Below, one piece after another: positions 43,507 through 52,317 of a stretch of 56,989 bases of DNA. Position 1 is the first letter of the stretch; each line of letters opens with the position of its first letter. Source of the DNA: Anoxybacillus mongoliensis (GTDB lineage Bacteria > Bacillota > Bacilli > Bacillales > Anoxybacillaceae); assembly GCF_014201515.1 (NCBI RefSeq), contig NZ_JACHEQ010000015.1, positions 1 through 56,989 of the forward strand, written 5' to 3'. Position numbers and translations under genes: made by a program. The notes under the pieces were generated by a model that saw only the letters and a list, made by a program, of their open reading frames with translations, was not told the origin of the DNA and made no database searches.

Positions 43507-44585
43507 GCGGATGCTCTCCTTTCTTTTATACGTATTGCTAATGCTAGGACGAACAATAACGTCGCAAGAAAACAAATGAAGAAAAACGAAATCGGTAACA
43601 GCCATTTTTTTAACATATGAAAAAACGTATCATCGCTCATCGGCGTCATGGCGGCAAAGAAAATAACGGTATATACGAATAGTAAAATCCATCGTCGCGA
43701 TGTTTTATTTGTAATATCAAATAGCTCTGGAATGAGCGCTGTCGCAAGTGAAATACGAATAAACGCCCCTGCTAGCCATTGATAAACTGATAAAAAATCA
43801 AAATGTTCTAAATATGTTCCTAAGTTCACCATTCGCCATTGTTCAAAGGCTGGATAACGTAAATGGCTCGCTTCTGTCGGTCCAAATTCCGTAATAGCCC
43901 CGATTGTCGGTCCGAGTGATAAGCTGGCAGCTACAACTCCAAACAAAACGAGTTTCATAAAAGAAATGTTCGTTTTCATTTGTTGTTGCATGAATAATAA
44001 AAGAACAATTTCTCCATAGCCAGCAGCGACATACATCACTCCTTTCCACACCGGTTCCCATCCGTTCTCAAGCATTGGCTTTAACAGCTCATAATTTTTG
44101 TGTGGGGTCGTCGCTAAAGCAACAAAAATGCCGAACAATACGACGAAAGGTAAAAGAATGCCTGATGTTTTCGCGATCGATGGCAACCCAATCGACGCGT
44201 TATAAAAACAAATGATGCAAAGTGTAACGACAATTGCCCAGTTTGGTGTAGCTGTTAAGTACGATGTTGTTGTGAACGTTGTCGTATCCTTTAATGTCAC
44301 AATGCTAATGATAAGTAAATATAAGCATGTGACAGAAGCGATAAAATAGGCGATTGGTGCCCCTATATTTTCTTTTAGCCATTGAAAGATATGTGTTTGT
44401 TGCGATTGTTTTATAGGGAAATAAATAACAGGGAGAAATATGACGAGTAATATAAGTCCGATGATGGTTGAAATCCATGCATCACGTCCGGCAATTTCAA
44501 GCAACACCGGAATGATGATGACGTGATTCATCAGTCCAATTGATAACATTAAGATGAATAACATTTGTACTGTATTCATAAGCAC
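43503..44585 (-). CDS. Spore germination receptor, GerB permease subunit
   Basis: This 360-aa GerAB-family protein with about ten membrane segments is related to APC amino-acid permeases. This subunit is thought to hold the germinant-binding pocket. It is the first gene of a B-A-C operon rather than the A-B-C order of B. subtilis gerA. The operon is divergent from ddl. Such receptors are normally made in the forespore; I could not identify a convincing SigG promoter in the 146-bp divergent region. Confidence 0.9.
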   Translation of the reverse strand: MLMNTVQMLFILMLSIGLMNHVIIIPVLLEIAGRDAWISTIIGLILLVIFLPVIYFPIKQSQQTHIFQWLKENIGAPIAYFIASVTCLYLLIISIVTLKDTTTFTTTSYLTATPNWAIVVTLCIICFYNASIGLPSIAKTSGILLPFVVLFGIFVALATTPHKNYELLKPMLENGWEPVWKGVMYVAAGYGEIVLLLFMQQQMKTNISFMKLVLFGVVAASLSLGPTIGAITEFGPTEASHLRYPAFEQWRMVNLGTYLEHFDFLSVYQWLAGAFIRISLATALIPELFDITNKTSRRWILLFVYTVIFFAAMTPMSDDTFFHMLKKWLLPISFFFICFLATLLFVLALAIRIKERRASA

Positions 44586-44731
44586 ACACCTTTTATCTCT
44601 TTGTATTTTTTATCGTTTCCAAGTTGGGAAATGATATGCATTGTCACCATCTAGGCTCGTTTCGCCATATAAATAAAAAAGTAGTTGTGCTACAATAAAT
44701 GAAGTGAATGAACAGTTGAGGAGGAACGAAC

Positions 44732-45775
44732 ATGAAAATCACATTAGGCGTATTATACGGCGGCAAATCGCCTGAACATAAAGTATCGTTACAAACGGCA
44801 CGCTCTGTCATTAATGCGGTAAATAAAGAAAAGTTTACAGTTGTTCCGATTTACATTACGACAGATGGGGAATGGTTGCGTGGGGAGGCGATTGAAGGGG
44901 AAGTGAAAGATGTCAACCAGCTCGCTTTTCAACAAGGTTTACCAGCGCTCGCGTCTATTGCAAACGGCATTGATGTTATTTTCCCTCTTTTACACGGGCC
45001 GAATGGGGAAGATGGAACGGTACAAGGAATGTTAGAATTATTAAACGTACCGTACGTTGGGAACGGCGTGTTAGCATCAGCTGTCGGTATGGATAAAGTT
45101 GTGATGAAACAACTGTTTGCGCAAGCAGGGCTAAAACAAGCGCATTACGTCTTTTTCTTGAAAAAAGAATGGGAAAAACATAAAGAAAACGTATATGAAA
45201 CGGTAGAACGTGAGCTTGGCTATCCGTGTTTTGTTAAGCCAGCTAACGCAGGTTCAAGTGTAGGAATAAGTAAATGTAAAAATCGTGAACAATTGCAAAT
45301 AGCTTTTCAAGAGGCGTTTCGTTACGATCGAAAAGTCATCGTGGAGGAAGCGATTATTGGTCGGGAAGTGGAAATTGGCGTGATCGGAAACGACGAGCCG
45401 ATTTGTTCGATTGTTGGGGAAATTGTGCCGAAAAAAGAATTTTACGATTACGAAGCAAAATATGTTGATGGAAACACAGAGTTAGTCATCCCAGCAAACA
45501 TTACGGATCAAGAATATGAAACGATAAAACAAATGGCACTTACCGCTTTTAAAGTGCTCGATTTAGCTGGATTAGTCCGCGCTGACTTTTTCTTGACAGC
45601 AAATGGAGAGGCGTATATTAACGAAGTCAATACGATGCCGGGCTTTACGCCATTCAGCATGTTCCCGCTTCTATGGAAGCATACAGGTGTATCGTATGAA
45701 CAGTTAATTGAACGTCTCATTCAACTGGCGATCGAGCGATATGAAGAAAAACAAAACATTACGTACGTATTTTAA
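44732..45775 (+). CDS. ddl: D-alanine-D-alanine ligase
   Basis: This 347-aa ATP-grasp ligase makes the D-Ala-D-Ala dipeptide for peptidoglycan. It begins [19 protein letters not shown] (residues 5-23), has the HGPNGEDGT loop (about 89-97), [14 protein letters not shown] (about 169-182) and [17 protein letters not shown] (about 296-312). Start has GAGGAGG upstream. It is followed 9 bp later by murF, which uses its product; alr, which supplies D-Ala, lies 5 kb downstream. Confidence 0.96.
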   Translation: MKITLGVLYGGKSPEHKVSLQTARSVINAVNKEKFTVVPIYITTDGEWLRGEAIEGEVKDVNQLAFQQGLPALASIANGIDVIFPLLHGPNGEDGTVQGMLELLNVPYVGNGVLASAVGMDKVVMKQLFAQAGLKQAHYVFFLKKEWEKHKENVYETVERELGYPCFVKPANAGSSVGISKCKNREQLQIAFQEAFRYDRKVIVEEAIIGREVEIGVIGNDEPICSIVGEIVPKKEFYDYEAKYVDGNTELVIPANITDQEYETIKQMALTAFKVLDLAGLVRADFFLTANGEAYINEVNTMPGFTPFSMFPLLWKHTGVSYEQLIERLIQLAIERYEEKQNITYVF

Positions 45776-45784
45776 GGTGATCAT

Positions 45785-47161
45785 ATGATTACACGTTCAC
45801 TAGCTGATGTTCAAATGATGATTCCAGAAAGTACAATGAATGATCGATATGCTTCCGTCGAAATTCGAGGGGTGTCTACAGATACGCGTACAATTGAGCC
45901 CGGAAATTTGTACGTTCCGCTAAAGGGAGCGACATTTAACGGCCATCAGTTTGTGAAGGAGGCGTTTGACAAAGGAGCAGTCGCTGCACTATGGAGCAAA
46001 CATGAGCCGAACGCCCCGACAGATGTGCCGCTCATTTTTGTTGAAGATTCACTCGTTGCATTGCAACAGCTGGCCCATGCGTATCGAAAACAACTTCGTA
46101 CACGTATTATCGGGGTGACTGGAAGCAACGGAAAAACGACAACGAAAGATATGATTGCATCACTGCTTGGGACAGTATATCGTGTGCAAAAGACAGAAGG
46201 GAATTTAAACAATCATATCGGTGTGCCACTGACATTGCTTCGTTTAAAAGAAGAAACAGAGTATGCCGTCGTTGAAATGGGGATGAGCGGCTTTGGAGAA
46301 ATTGAGTTACTTTCTACCCTCGCAGAGCCTGACATTGCAGTGATTACAAACATTGGTGAATCGCATTTACAAGAGCTCGGTTCACGTGAAGGAATTGCAA
46401 CAGCGAAGTTTGAAATCGTGAAAGGGCTACAACGTAATGGGTTGTTTATTTATCACGGGGATGAACCGCTGTTGCAAACACGTGTGGAAAACGCTAATCT
46501 TTCGCATGTTCAAACGTTTGGAGTGGAACGAACAAACGATTATTATCCCCTAGACATTCGTGTTCAAGCGGATGGAACAGCGTTTACGGTAAATTGTTGG
46601 CCAGACGAAACGTTTCATATGCCTCTTCTTGGTCGGCACCATGTGATGAATGCGCTAGCAGCGATTGCGGTTGCACGTTTCGCTTCTGTTGATGTGGCTC
46701 ATATGAAAGAAGGTTTTTTACGTTTATCTGTAACAAAAATGCGTACAGAAGTCATAAAGCGTCCTGACGGGGTAACAATTATTAACGATGCATATAACGC
46801 CAGTCCGACATCGATGCGCGCTGCGCTTGAATTGCTTGGACAATTGACTGGATATCGTAAAAAAATAGCCATTGTTGGCGACATGCTTGAATTAGGTGAA
46901 CAAGAAATTACTTTTCATGAACAAATTGGCGAGATGATCGATCCGCAAAAAATAGATTATGTGTTGACATACGGTGAGCGTGCAAAGGCAATTGCTGAGC
47001 AAGCGAGCAAGCGATTTAGCAAAGGGCATGTTCGTTCTTATGACGATAAGGCGAAGCTAGCAGCGGATGTGCAAAAAATGATAGAAGCAGGTGACATCAT
47101 TTTACTAAAGGCATCTCGGGGGATGAGACTAGAGGAAATCATTTCTTTGTTAAATAAATAA
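45785..47161 (+). CDS. murF: UDP-MurNAc-tripeptide D-Ala-D-Ala ligase MurF
   Basis: This 458-aa Mur ligase adds D-Ala-D-Ala to the UDP-MurNAc-tripeptide. It has an N-terminal UDP-binding domain (residues 1-100), central ATP-binding domain with GVTGSNGKTTTKDM (about 110-123) and the C-terminal ligase domain with NDAYNASPTSMRAAL (about 333-347). It is co-transcribed with ddl, with AAGGTG before the ATG. Confidence 0.95.
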   Translation: MITRSLADVQMMIPESTMNDRYASVEIRGVSTDTRTIEPGNLYVPLKGATFNGHQFVKEAFDKGAVAALWSKHEPNAPTDVPLIFVEDSLVALQQLAHAYRKQLRTRIIGVTGSNGKTTTKDMIASLLGTVYRVQKTEGNLNNHIGVPLTLLRLKEETEYAVVEMGMSGFGEIELLSTLAEPDIAVITNIGESHLQELGSREGIATAKFEIVKGLQRNGLFIYHGDEPLLQTRVENANLSHVQTFGVERTNDYYPLDIRVQADGTAFTVNCWPDETFHMPLLGRHHVMNALAAIAVARFASVDVAHMKEGFLRLSVTKMRTEVIKRPDGVTIINDAYNASPTSMRAALELLGQLTGYRKKIAIVGDMLELGEQEITFHEQIGEMIDPQKIDYVLTYGERAKAIAEQASKRFSKGHVRSYDDKAKLAADVQKMIEAGDIILLKASRGMRLEEIISLLNK

Positions 47162-47179
47162 AAAGAAGCGTTCAATTTG

Positions 47180-47208
47180 TTGAAAACATATGCATAAAAT
47201 GGTATGAT
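47180..47208 (+). promoter_or_regulatory. Promoter of the cshA leader
   Basis: TTGAAA-N17-TATGAT, starting 19 bp after the murF stop. Transcripts from here would enter a 65-nt leader with a terminator-like hairpin before cshA. Confidence 0.7.
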
Positions 47209-47223
47209 GAACGAGAGCTGTTT

Positions 47224-47275
47224 ACGGAATGAATTTCAACAAGGCACTTCCGTCTATACGGGAATGCCTTTTTTC
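47224..47275 (+). promoter_or_regulatory. Candidate attenuator or short RNA upstream of cshA
   Basis: AAGGCA-c-TTCCG and CGGGAA-TGCCTT form a hairpin followed by T6 (47241-47275). Upstream, ACGGAA (47224-47229) is the exact complement of TTCCGT (47248-47253), which forms the inner stem of that hairpin. The two pairings exclude each other, giving an antiterminator/terminator layout. It may instead be only the murF terminator plus a chance pairing. Confidence 0.55.
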
Positions 47276-47306
47276 GTAAGTTATTTGAAGAAGGAGTATG
47301 AAAACA

Positions 47307-48713
47307 TTGGTTACATTTAAAGAATTTGGATTAAGTCCAGAGTTGATGAAAGCAGTTAGTAAAATGGGATTCGAAGAGGCAACGCCAATTCAAGCGGCAA
47401 CGATTCCGCTTAGTTTGCAAAATCGTGATGTCATTGGTCAAGCGCAAACAGGAACAGGAAAAACGGCAGCGTTTGGTATCCCGCTTATTGAAAAAATTGA
47501 TATGAACAACGATGCGGTGCAAGCAATCGTTGTTGCGCCGACGCGAGAATTAGCGATTCAAGTATCCGAAGAGCTATATAAAATTGGTTCAACGAAGCGT
47601 GTGCGTGTTTTGCCGATTTATGGAGGACAAGATATTGAACGTCAAATTCGCGCATTAAAAAAACATCCACATATTATTGTCGGTACACCGGGACGGGTGC
47701 TTGATCACATTCAACGTCGTACGCTCCGTTTACAAAATGTGCATACGGTCGTATTAGACGAGGCGGATGAAATGTTGAACATGGGCTTCGTTGAAGACAT
47801 TGAAGCAATTTTAAGCCATGTGCCAACAGAGCGTCAAACACTTCTTTTCTCAGCGACGATGCCTGAACCGATTCGTCGTATTGCTGAACGATTTATGAAC
47901 AATCCAGAGCTCGTTCGCGTAAAAGCAAAAGAAATGACCGTTCCAAACATTGAACAATATTACATTGAAATTCAAGAGAAGAAAAAGTTTGATACGTTAA
48001 CTCGCTTATTAGATATTCAATCCCCTGAATTAGCGATCGTTTTCGGAAGAACGAAGCGCCGTGTCGATGAGCTAGCAGAAGCTCTCAATTTGCGTGGCTA
48101 TACGGCAGAGGGGATTCATGGTGATTTAAGCCAGGCAAAGCGTTTATCCGTATTGCGTAAGTTTAAAGAAGGTTCTATTGATATTTTAGTGGCGACAGAC
48201 GTAGCTGCACGTGGTTTAGATATTTCTGGTGTCACACACGTGTACAATTTCGACATTCCACAAGACCCAGAAAGCTATGTTCATCGTATCGGTCGGACAG
48301 GGCGTGCTGGTAAGACAGGAATGGCGATTACGCTTGTTACTCCACGTGAAATCGGACAGTTGCACCACATTGAAAAAACGACGAAACGAAAAATGGAACG
48401 GATGAAACCACCAACGTTAGATGAGGCGCTTGAAGGTCAACAACGAGCAGCAATTGAAAAATTGCTTGAGACGATCGAGCATAACAATTTATCGTTTTAT
48501 AAACGCGCCGCAGAAGAATTGTTGGAAGAACACGACTCTGTTTCGCTTGTTGCCGCGTGTATTAAAATGTTAACAAAAGAACCGGATATGACGCCGGTGC
48601 AGTTGACAGAAGAACCGCCAATTATGAAAAAAGAGAAGAAGCGGCAAGTACAAACGCGCCAACGTCGAAACGAGACGCGAGGCCGTGGATCGAAAACGCG
48701 CACAAAACGATAG
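47307..48713 (+). CDS. cshA: DEAD-box ATP-dependent RNA helicase CshA
   Basis: This 468-aa helicase starts [21 protein letters not shown], with the Q motif and then motif [21 protein letters not shown] ([10 protein letters not shown]), SAT, and the C-domain motifs [16 protein letters not shown] and [10 protein letters not shown]; a basic arginine-rich tail ends it. In Bacillus it works with the RNA degradosome and in ribosome assembly and cold adaptation. TTG 47307 is chosen because AAGGAG is correctly spaced; ATG 47298 is only one or two bases from the site. The leader holds a candidate attenuator. Confidence 0.93.
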   Translation: MVTFKEFGLSPELMKAVSKMGFEEATPIQAATIPLSLQNRDVIGQAQTGTGKTAAFGIPLIEKIDMNNDAVQAIVVAPTRELAIQVSEELYKIGSTKRVRVLPIYGGQDIERQIRALKKHPHIIVGTPGRVLDHIQRRTLRLQNVHTVVLDEADEMLNMGFVEDIEAILSHVPTERQTLLFSATMPEPIRRIAERFMNNPELVRVKAKEMTVPNIEQYYIEIQEKKKFDTLTRLLDIQSPELAIVFGRTKRRVDELAEALNLRGYTAEGIHGDLSQAKRLSVLRKFKEGSIDILVATDVAARGLDISGVTHVYNFDIPQDPESYVHRIGRTGRAGKTGMAITLVTPREIGQLHHIEKTTKRKMERMKPPTLDEALEGQQRAAIEKLLETIEHNNLSFYKRAAEELLEEHDSVSLVAACIKMLTKEPDMTPVQLTEEPPIMKKEKKRQVQTRQRRNETRGRGSKTRTKR

Positions 48714-48746
48714 AAGCTGTCTGAACAGATAGCTTCTTTTTCTTTA
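48712..48746 (+). terminator. Terminator after cshA
   Basis: GAAGCT and AGCTTC arms around CTGTCTGAACAG, followed by a T-rich run (TTTTTCTTTATTT). Confidence 0.8.
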
Positions 48747-48762
48747 TTTGGAGGGATACGAG

Positions 48763-49125
48763 ATGATTATCGGCATTGGTATTGATATTGTCGAATTAAA
48801 TCGCATTGCAGAGCTAATAAACCGACAGCCGAAATTGATTGAACGTGTTTTAACAGACAATGAACGTAATTGTCTTCATGACCGATCAGCAAAGCGAAAA
48901 ATTGAATTTGTGGCAGGGCGATTTGCGGCAAAAGAGGCGTACGCGAAAGCGTTAGGGACGGGGATTGGTGCCCATGTTTCTTTTCATGATATTGAAATAA
49001 AAAATGACGAAAATGGCAAACCGTATATTGTTTCTTCTTCTCCAGATGAACGTGTGCACGTTTCCATTTCACATAGCGAACATTATGCGGTGGCCCAAGT
49101 AATTATTGAACGCTTGTCAAGCTAG
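48763..49125 (+). CDS. acpS: Holo-acyl-carrier-protein synthase AcpS
   Basis: This 120-aa enzyme transfers 4'-phosphopantetheine from CoA to apo-ACP, activating fatty acid synthesis. The motifs [12 protein letters not shown] (residues 3-14), with the Mg-binding Asp, and [12 protein letters not shown] (about 54-65), with Glu and Lys, are conserved, and [11 protein letters not shown] ends the fold. Start ATG 48763 has GGAGGG upstream. It opens the conserved acpS-ydcC-alr-ndoAI-ndoA segment. Confidence 0.94.
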   Translation: MIIGIGIDIVELNRIAELINRQPKLIERVLTDNERNCLHDRSAKRKIEFVAGRFAAKEAYAKALGTGIGAHVSFHDIEIKNDENGKPYIVSSSPDERVHVSISHSEHYAVAQVIIERLSS

Positions 49126-49129
49126 TCTG

Positions 49130-49157
49130 CATATTCTCCCGTTTGACCTCATATGAT
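49130..49157 (+). promoter_or_regulatory. SigE-type promoter of ydcC
   Basis: CATATT and CATATGAT separated by 14 bp match the mother-cell sigma-E pattern (ATA-type -35, CATACAAT-type -10). The downstream lipoprotein gene is sporulation-controlled in B. subtilis. Confidence 0.65.
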
Positions 49158-49199
49158 GGCTTATGAAGGAAGTCCAAATGAGGTAAAGGGGTTGAAAAA

Positions 49200-50219
49200 A
49201 TGAGACGAACATGGCTTTTTTGGTGCCTACTTCTTTTCGTTGTAGGCAGTCTGGCCGCTTGCGGAGAAAAGTCGCAACAAGATGTGTTAAAAGCGCTCGA
49301 TGAGAAAGTACAAACGATGTCTGGGTACAAAGCCGAAGCAAAAATGACGCTTCAGACAGGGACGGAGCCACAAGTGTATGAAATCGAAATTTGGCATAAG
49401 TCCCCAAATTACTATCGTGTGAACTTGAAAAATGCCCAGCGTGATCAACATCAAATGATTTTGCGTAACGACGAAGGAGTATTTGTATTGACGCCTGCAC
49501 TAAATAAAAGTTTTCGTTTTCAAAGCGACTGGCCGCAAAACGCAAGTCAAGTGTATTTGTATGAATCGCTCGTAAAAGACATTTTAGCTGACTCGAAAGC
49601 AGATTTTAAAGCAACAAAAAACCATTACGTATTCCAGACAAAAACAAATTATGAAAACAAAAAAATGCTACCAAAACAAGAGATCACATTAAATAAAAAA
49701 GATTTAACGCCAGTGAAAGTGACCGTCATGGACATTGACTCACAACCGATGTTGACTGTGGAATTTTCAAAAGTAGAATGGAATGCTGCGTTTGACGATA
49801 ACGCTTTTGATGTAAGTAAAAATATGACGAGAGCGAAGTTGGAAAATGAACAAGAAGTGACAAAAGAAGCTAATCAACAAGCAGTGCCAGTTATGTATCC
49901 GACATATGAACTCGACGGTGTGAAACTTGTCGAAGAAAAAGAATTTACAACAGCAAACGGGAAACGAATTGTTATGACATTTTCTGGGGAAAAATCGTTT
50001 ACGCTTGTACAAGAAAGAGCCCATGCTGTGCCGACGGCAAACGTATCGACAACGGTTAAGGGTGAGCCTGTTGATTTAGGATTTGCCGTTGGAGCGATGG
50101 CAAACGGCACATTGACGTGGACGTATAAAGGTGTTGATTTTATTCTTGCTTCACAAGATTTAACGGAAGATGAGATGGTTGCGATTGCACGTTCGGTGCA
50201 AGGTAAGGTGATGAAGTAA
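49200..50219 (+). CDS. ydcC: Sporulation outer lipoprotein YdcC (LolA/RseB-like)
   Basis: This 339-aa protein has a lipoprotein signal (FWCLLLFVVGSLAAC, Cys at about residue 21) followed by a LolA/LolB/RseB-like beta fold with DUF4367-type C-terminal region (VEEKEFTTANGKRIVMTF to the end). Homologues are anchored outside the membrane and made in the mother cell during sporulation; the biochemical role is unknown. It fits its place between acpS and alr. A SigE-type promoter and an AAAGGGG site lie upstream. Confidence 0.85.
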   Translation: MRRTWLFWCLLLFVVGSLAACGEKSQQDVLKALDEKVQTMSGYKAEAKMTLQTGTEPQVYEIEIWHKSPNYYRVNLKNAQRDQHQMILRNDEGVFVLTPALNKSFRFQSDWPQNASQVYLYESLVKDILADSKADFKATKNHYVFQTKTNYENKKMLPKQEITLNKKDLTPVKVTVMDIDSQPMLTVEFSKVEWNAAFDDNAFDVSKNMTRAKLENEQEVTKEANQQAVPVMYPTYELDGVKLVEEKEFTTANGKRIVMTFSGEKSFTLVQERAHAVPTANVSTTVKGEPVDLGFAVGAMANGTLTWTYKGVDFILASQDLTEDEMVAIARSVQGKVMK

Positions 50220-50313
50220 GACTCGCGTGGCGGGTCTTTATTTTTTTGTTGACATGATGCAAGGACAAAAGAAATAATCAAACGTGAATATATTGTTGAA
50301 GGGGCTTTGAAGG

Positions 50314-51471
50314 ATGGATCGAGCATTTTATCGCGATACATGGGCAGAAATTGATTTAGATGCAATTTTTTATAATGTGCAATCAATGAAACAACACGTC
50401 GGCACTCATGTCGATGTCATTGCTGTTGTAAAAGCAAACGCTTATGGACACGGAGATATTCAAGTAGCGAAAACAGCGCTTGAAGCAGGTGCCACACGTT
50501 TAGCCGTCGCCTTTTTGGACGAAGCGCTCGCACTAAGAAAAAAAGGGATCCCTTTAGCCGTCCCAATTATCGTACTTGGGGCGACAAACCCTTCATATGC
50601 GCCGTTAGCGGCTAGCCAAAATATTGCGTTAACCATTTTTCGAGCGGATTGGTTGGAGCAAGCGGTGATGTATGCGCCATATGAACAACCGTTGAACGTT
50701 CATATGAAGCTAGATACGGGGATGGGACGATTAGGAGCGAAAACAAAAGAAGAAGTGCAACAAATGGTACACGCCATCGAACAGCATCCATGTTTCGTGT
50801 TTGAAGGGGTATACACACATTTTGCGACAGCAGATGAACAAAATATAGACTATTTTTCGTTTCAATATGATACGTTTCTACACATGCTAGAGTGGTTGCC
50901 AGTTAAGCCGCCGCTCATCCATTGTGCCAATAGCGCAGCGGCACTACGCTATCCTGATCGCGTATTTAATGCAGTTCGTTTTGGTATTTCTATGTATGGA
51001 TTGACACCGTCACAAGAAATGAAGTCGTTTTTACCGTATCCGTTAAAAGAAGCATTTTCGCTCCATAGTCGTTTAACCCATGTAAAAAAGGTGAAGGCAG
51101 GGGAAAAAATCAGTTATGGGGCGACATATGAGGCGGAAGCAGATGAGTGGATTGGTACCGTTCCAATCGGCTACGCAGACGGTTGGTTGCGTCGCATGCA
51201 ACACTTTTCAGTTCTTGTTGATGGAAAACGTGCCCCAATTGTCGGACGGGTTTGTATGGATCAAATGATGATTCGTTTACCTTATGAGCTTCCAGTTGGC
51301 ACAAAAGTAACGCTCATTGGTGAACAACAAGGAGACCGTATTTCTATTGATGACGTTGCCGCGCATGTAAATACGATTAATTATGAAATTCCTTGTACAA
51401 TTAGTTATCGCGTCCCCCGTATTTTTTTAAAAAACAAGAGTATAATTGAAGTGAGAAATGCGGTATTATAG
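50314..51471 (+). CDS. alr: Alanine racemase
   Basis: This 385-aa PLP enzyme makes D-alanine for the cell wall. The PLP lysine lies in AVVKANAYGHGD (K at about residue 40), FGISMYGLTPS and KISYGATYEAE contain the second catalytic region (Tyr), and MDQMMIRLP is the family-typical C-domain segment. Start ATG has AAGGGG upstream. It provides D-Ala for ddl. The downstream toxin-antitoxin pair begins 150 bp later. Confidence 0.95.
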   Translation: MDRAFYRDTWAEIDLDAIFYNVQSMKQHVGTHVDVIAVVKANAYGHGDIQVAKTALEAGATRLAVAFLDEALALRKKGIPLAVPIIVLGATNPSYAPLAASQNIALTIFRADWLEQAVMYAPYEQPLNVHMKLDTGMGRLGAKTKEEVQQMVHAIEQHPCFVFEGVYTHFATADEQNIDYFSFQYDTFLHMLEWLPVKPPLIHCANSAAALRYPDRVFNAVRFGISMYGLTPSQEMKSFLPYPLKEAFSLHSRLTHVKKVKAGEKISYGATYEAEADEWIGTVPIGYADGWLRRMQHFSVLVDGKRAPIVGRVCMDQMMIRLPYELPVGTKVTLIGEQQGDRISIDDVAAHVNTINYEIPCTISYRVPRIFLKNKSIIEVRNAVL

Positions 51472-51623
51472 TAGATGGGTGCAACGAGAATGATCGTTTT
51501 CGAAAAATTTCTACAAAAAATGGGCGAATGATGCTGGAAATGACTTTGCATCGCGAAGATGAAATGGTATGATGTAAATTGGGAGCGACTATGTGGTTGT
51601 AGTTTAGTTGGAGGTGTGTGTTT

Positions 51624-51905
51624 GTGTCTGAATCCAGCGCAACAACAGAAATTGTTATTCGGTTACCGCAGGCGTTAGTGAGCGAATTAGATGGCATTGT
51701 GAAGCAAGAAAATGGCAACCGAAATGAACTTATTTATCAAGCGATGAAAATGTACATTCGTGAGCGGAAAAAACGTCAAATTCGAGAAGCGATGAGACGT
51801 GGATATATGGAGATGGCGAAAATTAATTTGTCGCTTGCGTCGGAAGCTTTTCTTGCGGAATATGAAGCTGACCACACCGTTGAACGCTTAGTTAGCGGGG
51901 GGTAA
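51624..51905 (+). CDS. ndoAI: Antitoxin EndoAI (MazE-like, ribbon-helix-helix)
   Basis: This 93-aa antitoxin has an N-terminal ribbon-helix-helix DNA-binding domain ([20 protein letters not shown], about residues 6-25, then [17 protein letters not shown]) and a C-terminal tail that wraps the toxin ([23 protein letters not shown]). GTG at 51624 is used with GGAGG at 9 bp; this gives the remembered B. subtilis length. It forms the operon with ndoA, 4 bp away. Confidence 0.92.
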   Translation: MSESSATTEIVIRLPQALVSELDGIVKQENGNRNELIYQAMKMYIRERKKRQIREAMRRGYMEMAKINLSLASEAFLAEYEADHTVERLVSGG

Positions 51906-51909
51906 TCTT

Positions 51910-52260
51910 TTGATTGTCAAACGTGGTGACGTGTATTTTGCCGATCTCTCTCCAGTAGTTGGATCAGAGCAAGGGGGCGTGCGCCCTGTGCTTGTTATTC
52001 AAAATGACATCGGGAACCGTTTCAGTCCAACCGTCATTGTTGCTGCCATTACTGCGCAAATCCAAAAAGCGAAGTTGCCTACACATGTTGAAATCGATGC
52101 AAAGCGCTACGGATTTGAACGGGACTCTGTCATTTTGCTTGAACAAATTCGGACGATTGATAAACAACGTCTGACAGATAAGATTACCCATCTAGATGAC
52201 GAGATGATGGATAAAGTAGATGAAGCGCTGCAAATTAGTCTTGGTCTTATTGATTTTTAA
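51910..52260 (+). CDS. ndoA: mRNA interferase EndoA (MazF/PemK toxin)
   Basis: This 116-aa PemK/MazF ribonuclease cleaves mRNA at U^ACAU sites in Bacillus. The fold begins [21 protein letters not shown] (split residues 3-23), with the catalytic Arg in GGVRPVLV and Thr in [18 protein letters not shown]. Nearly identical to B. subtilis EndoA as remembered. TTG start, GGGGG upstream. Its activity is held by EndoAI. A terminator follows. Confidence 0.95.
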   Translation: MIVKRGDVYFADLSPVVGSEQGGVRPVLVIQNDIGNRFSPTVIVAAITAQIQKAKLPTHVEIDAKRYGFERDSVILLEQIRTIDKQRLTDKITHLDDEMMDKVDEALQISLGLIDF

Positions 52261-52269
52261 TATGCTGGA

Positions 52270-52299
52270 AAAATAGCTACATTGCGTAGCTATTTTTGT
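52270..52299 (+). terminator. Terminator after ndoA
   Basis: AAATAGCTAC-attgc-GTAGCTATTTTTG, a clear intrinsic terminator just before the tex ribosome-binding site. Confidence 0.85.
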
Positions 52300-52317
52300 T
52301 TAGGGGAGGCATTTTCT

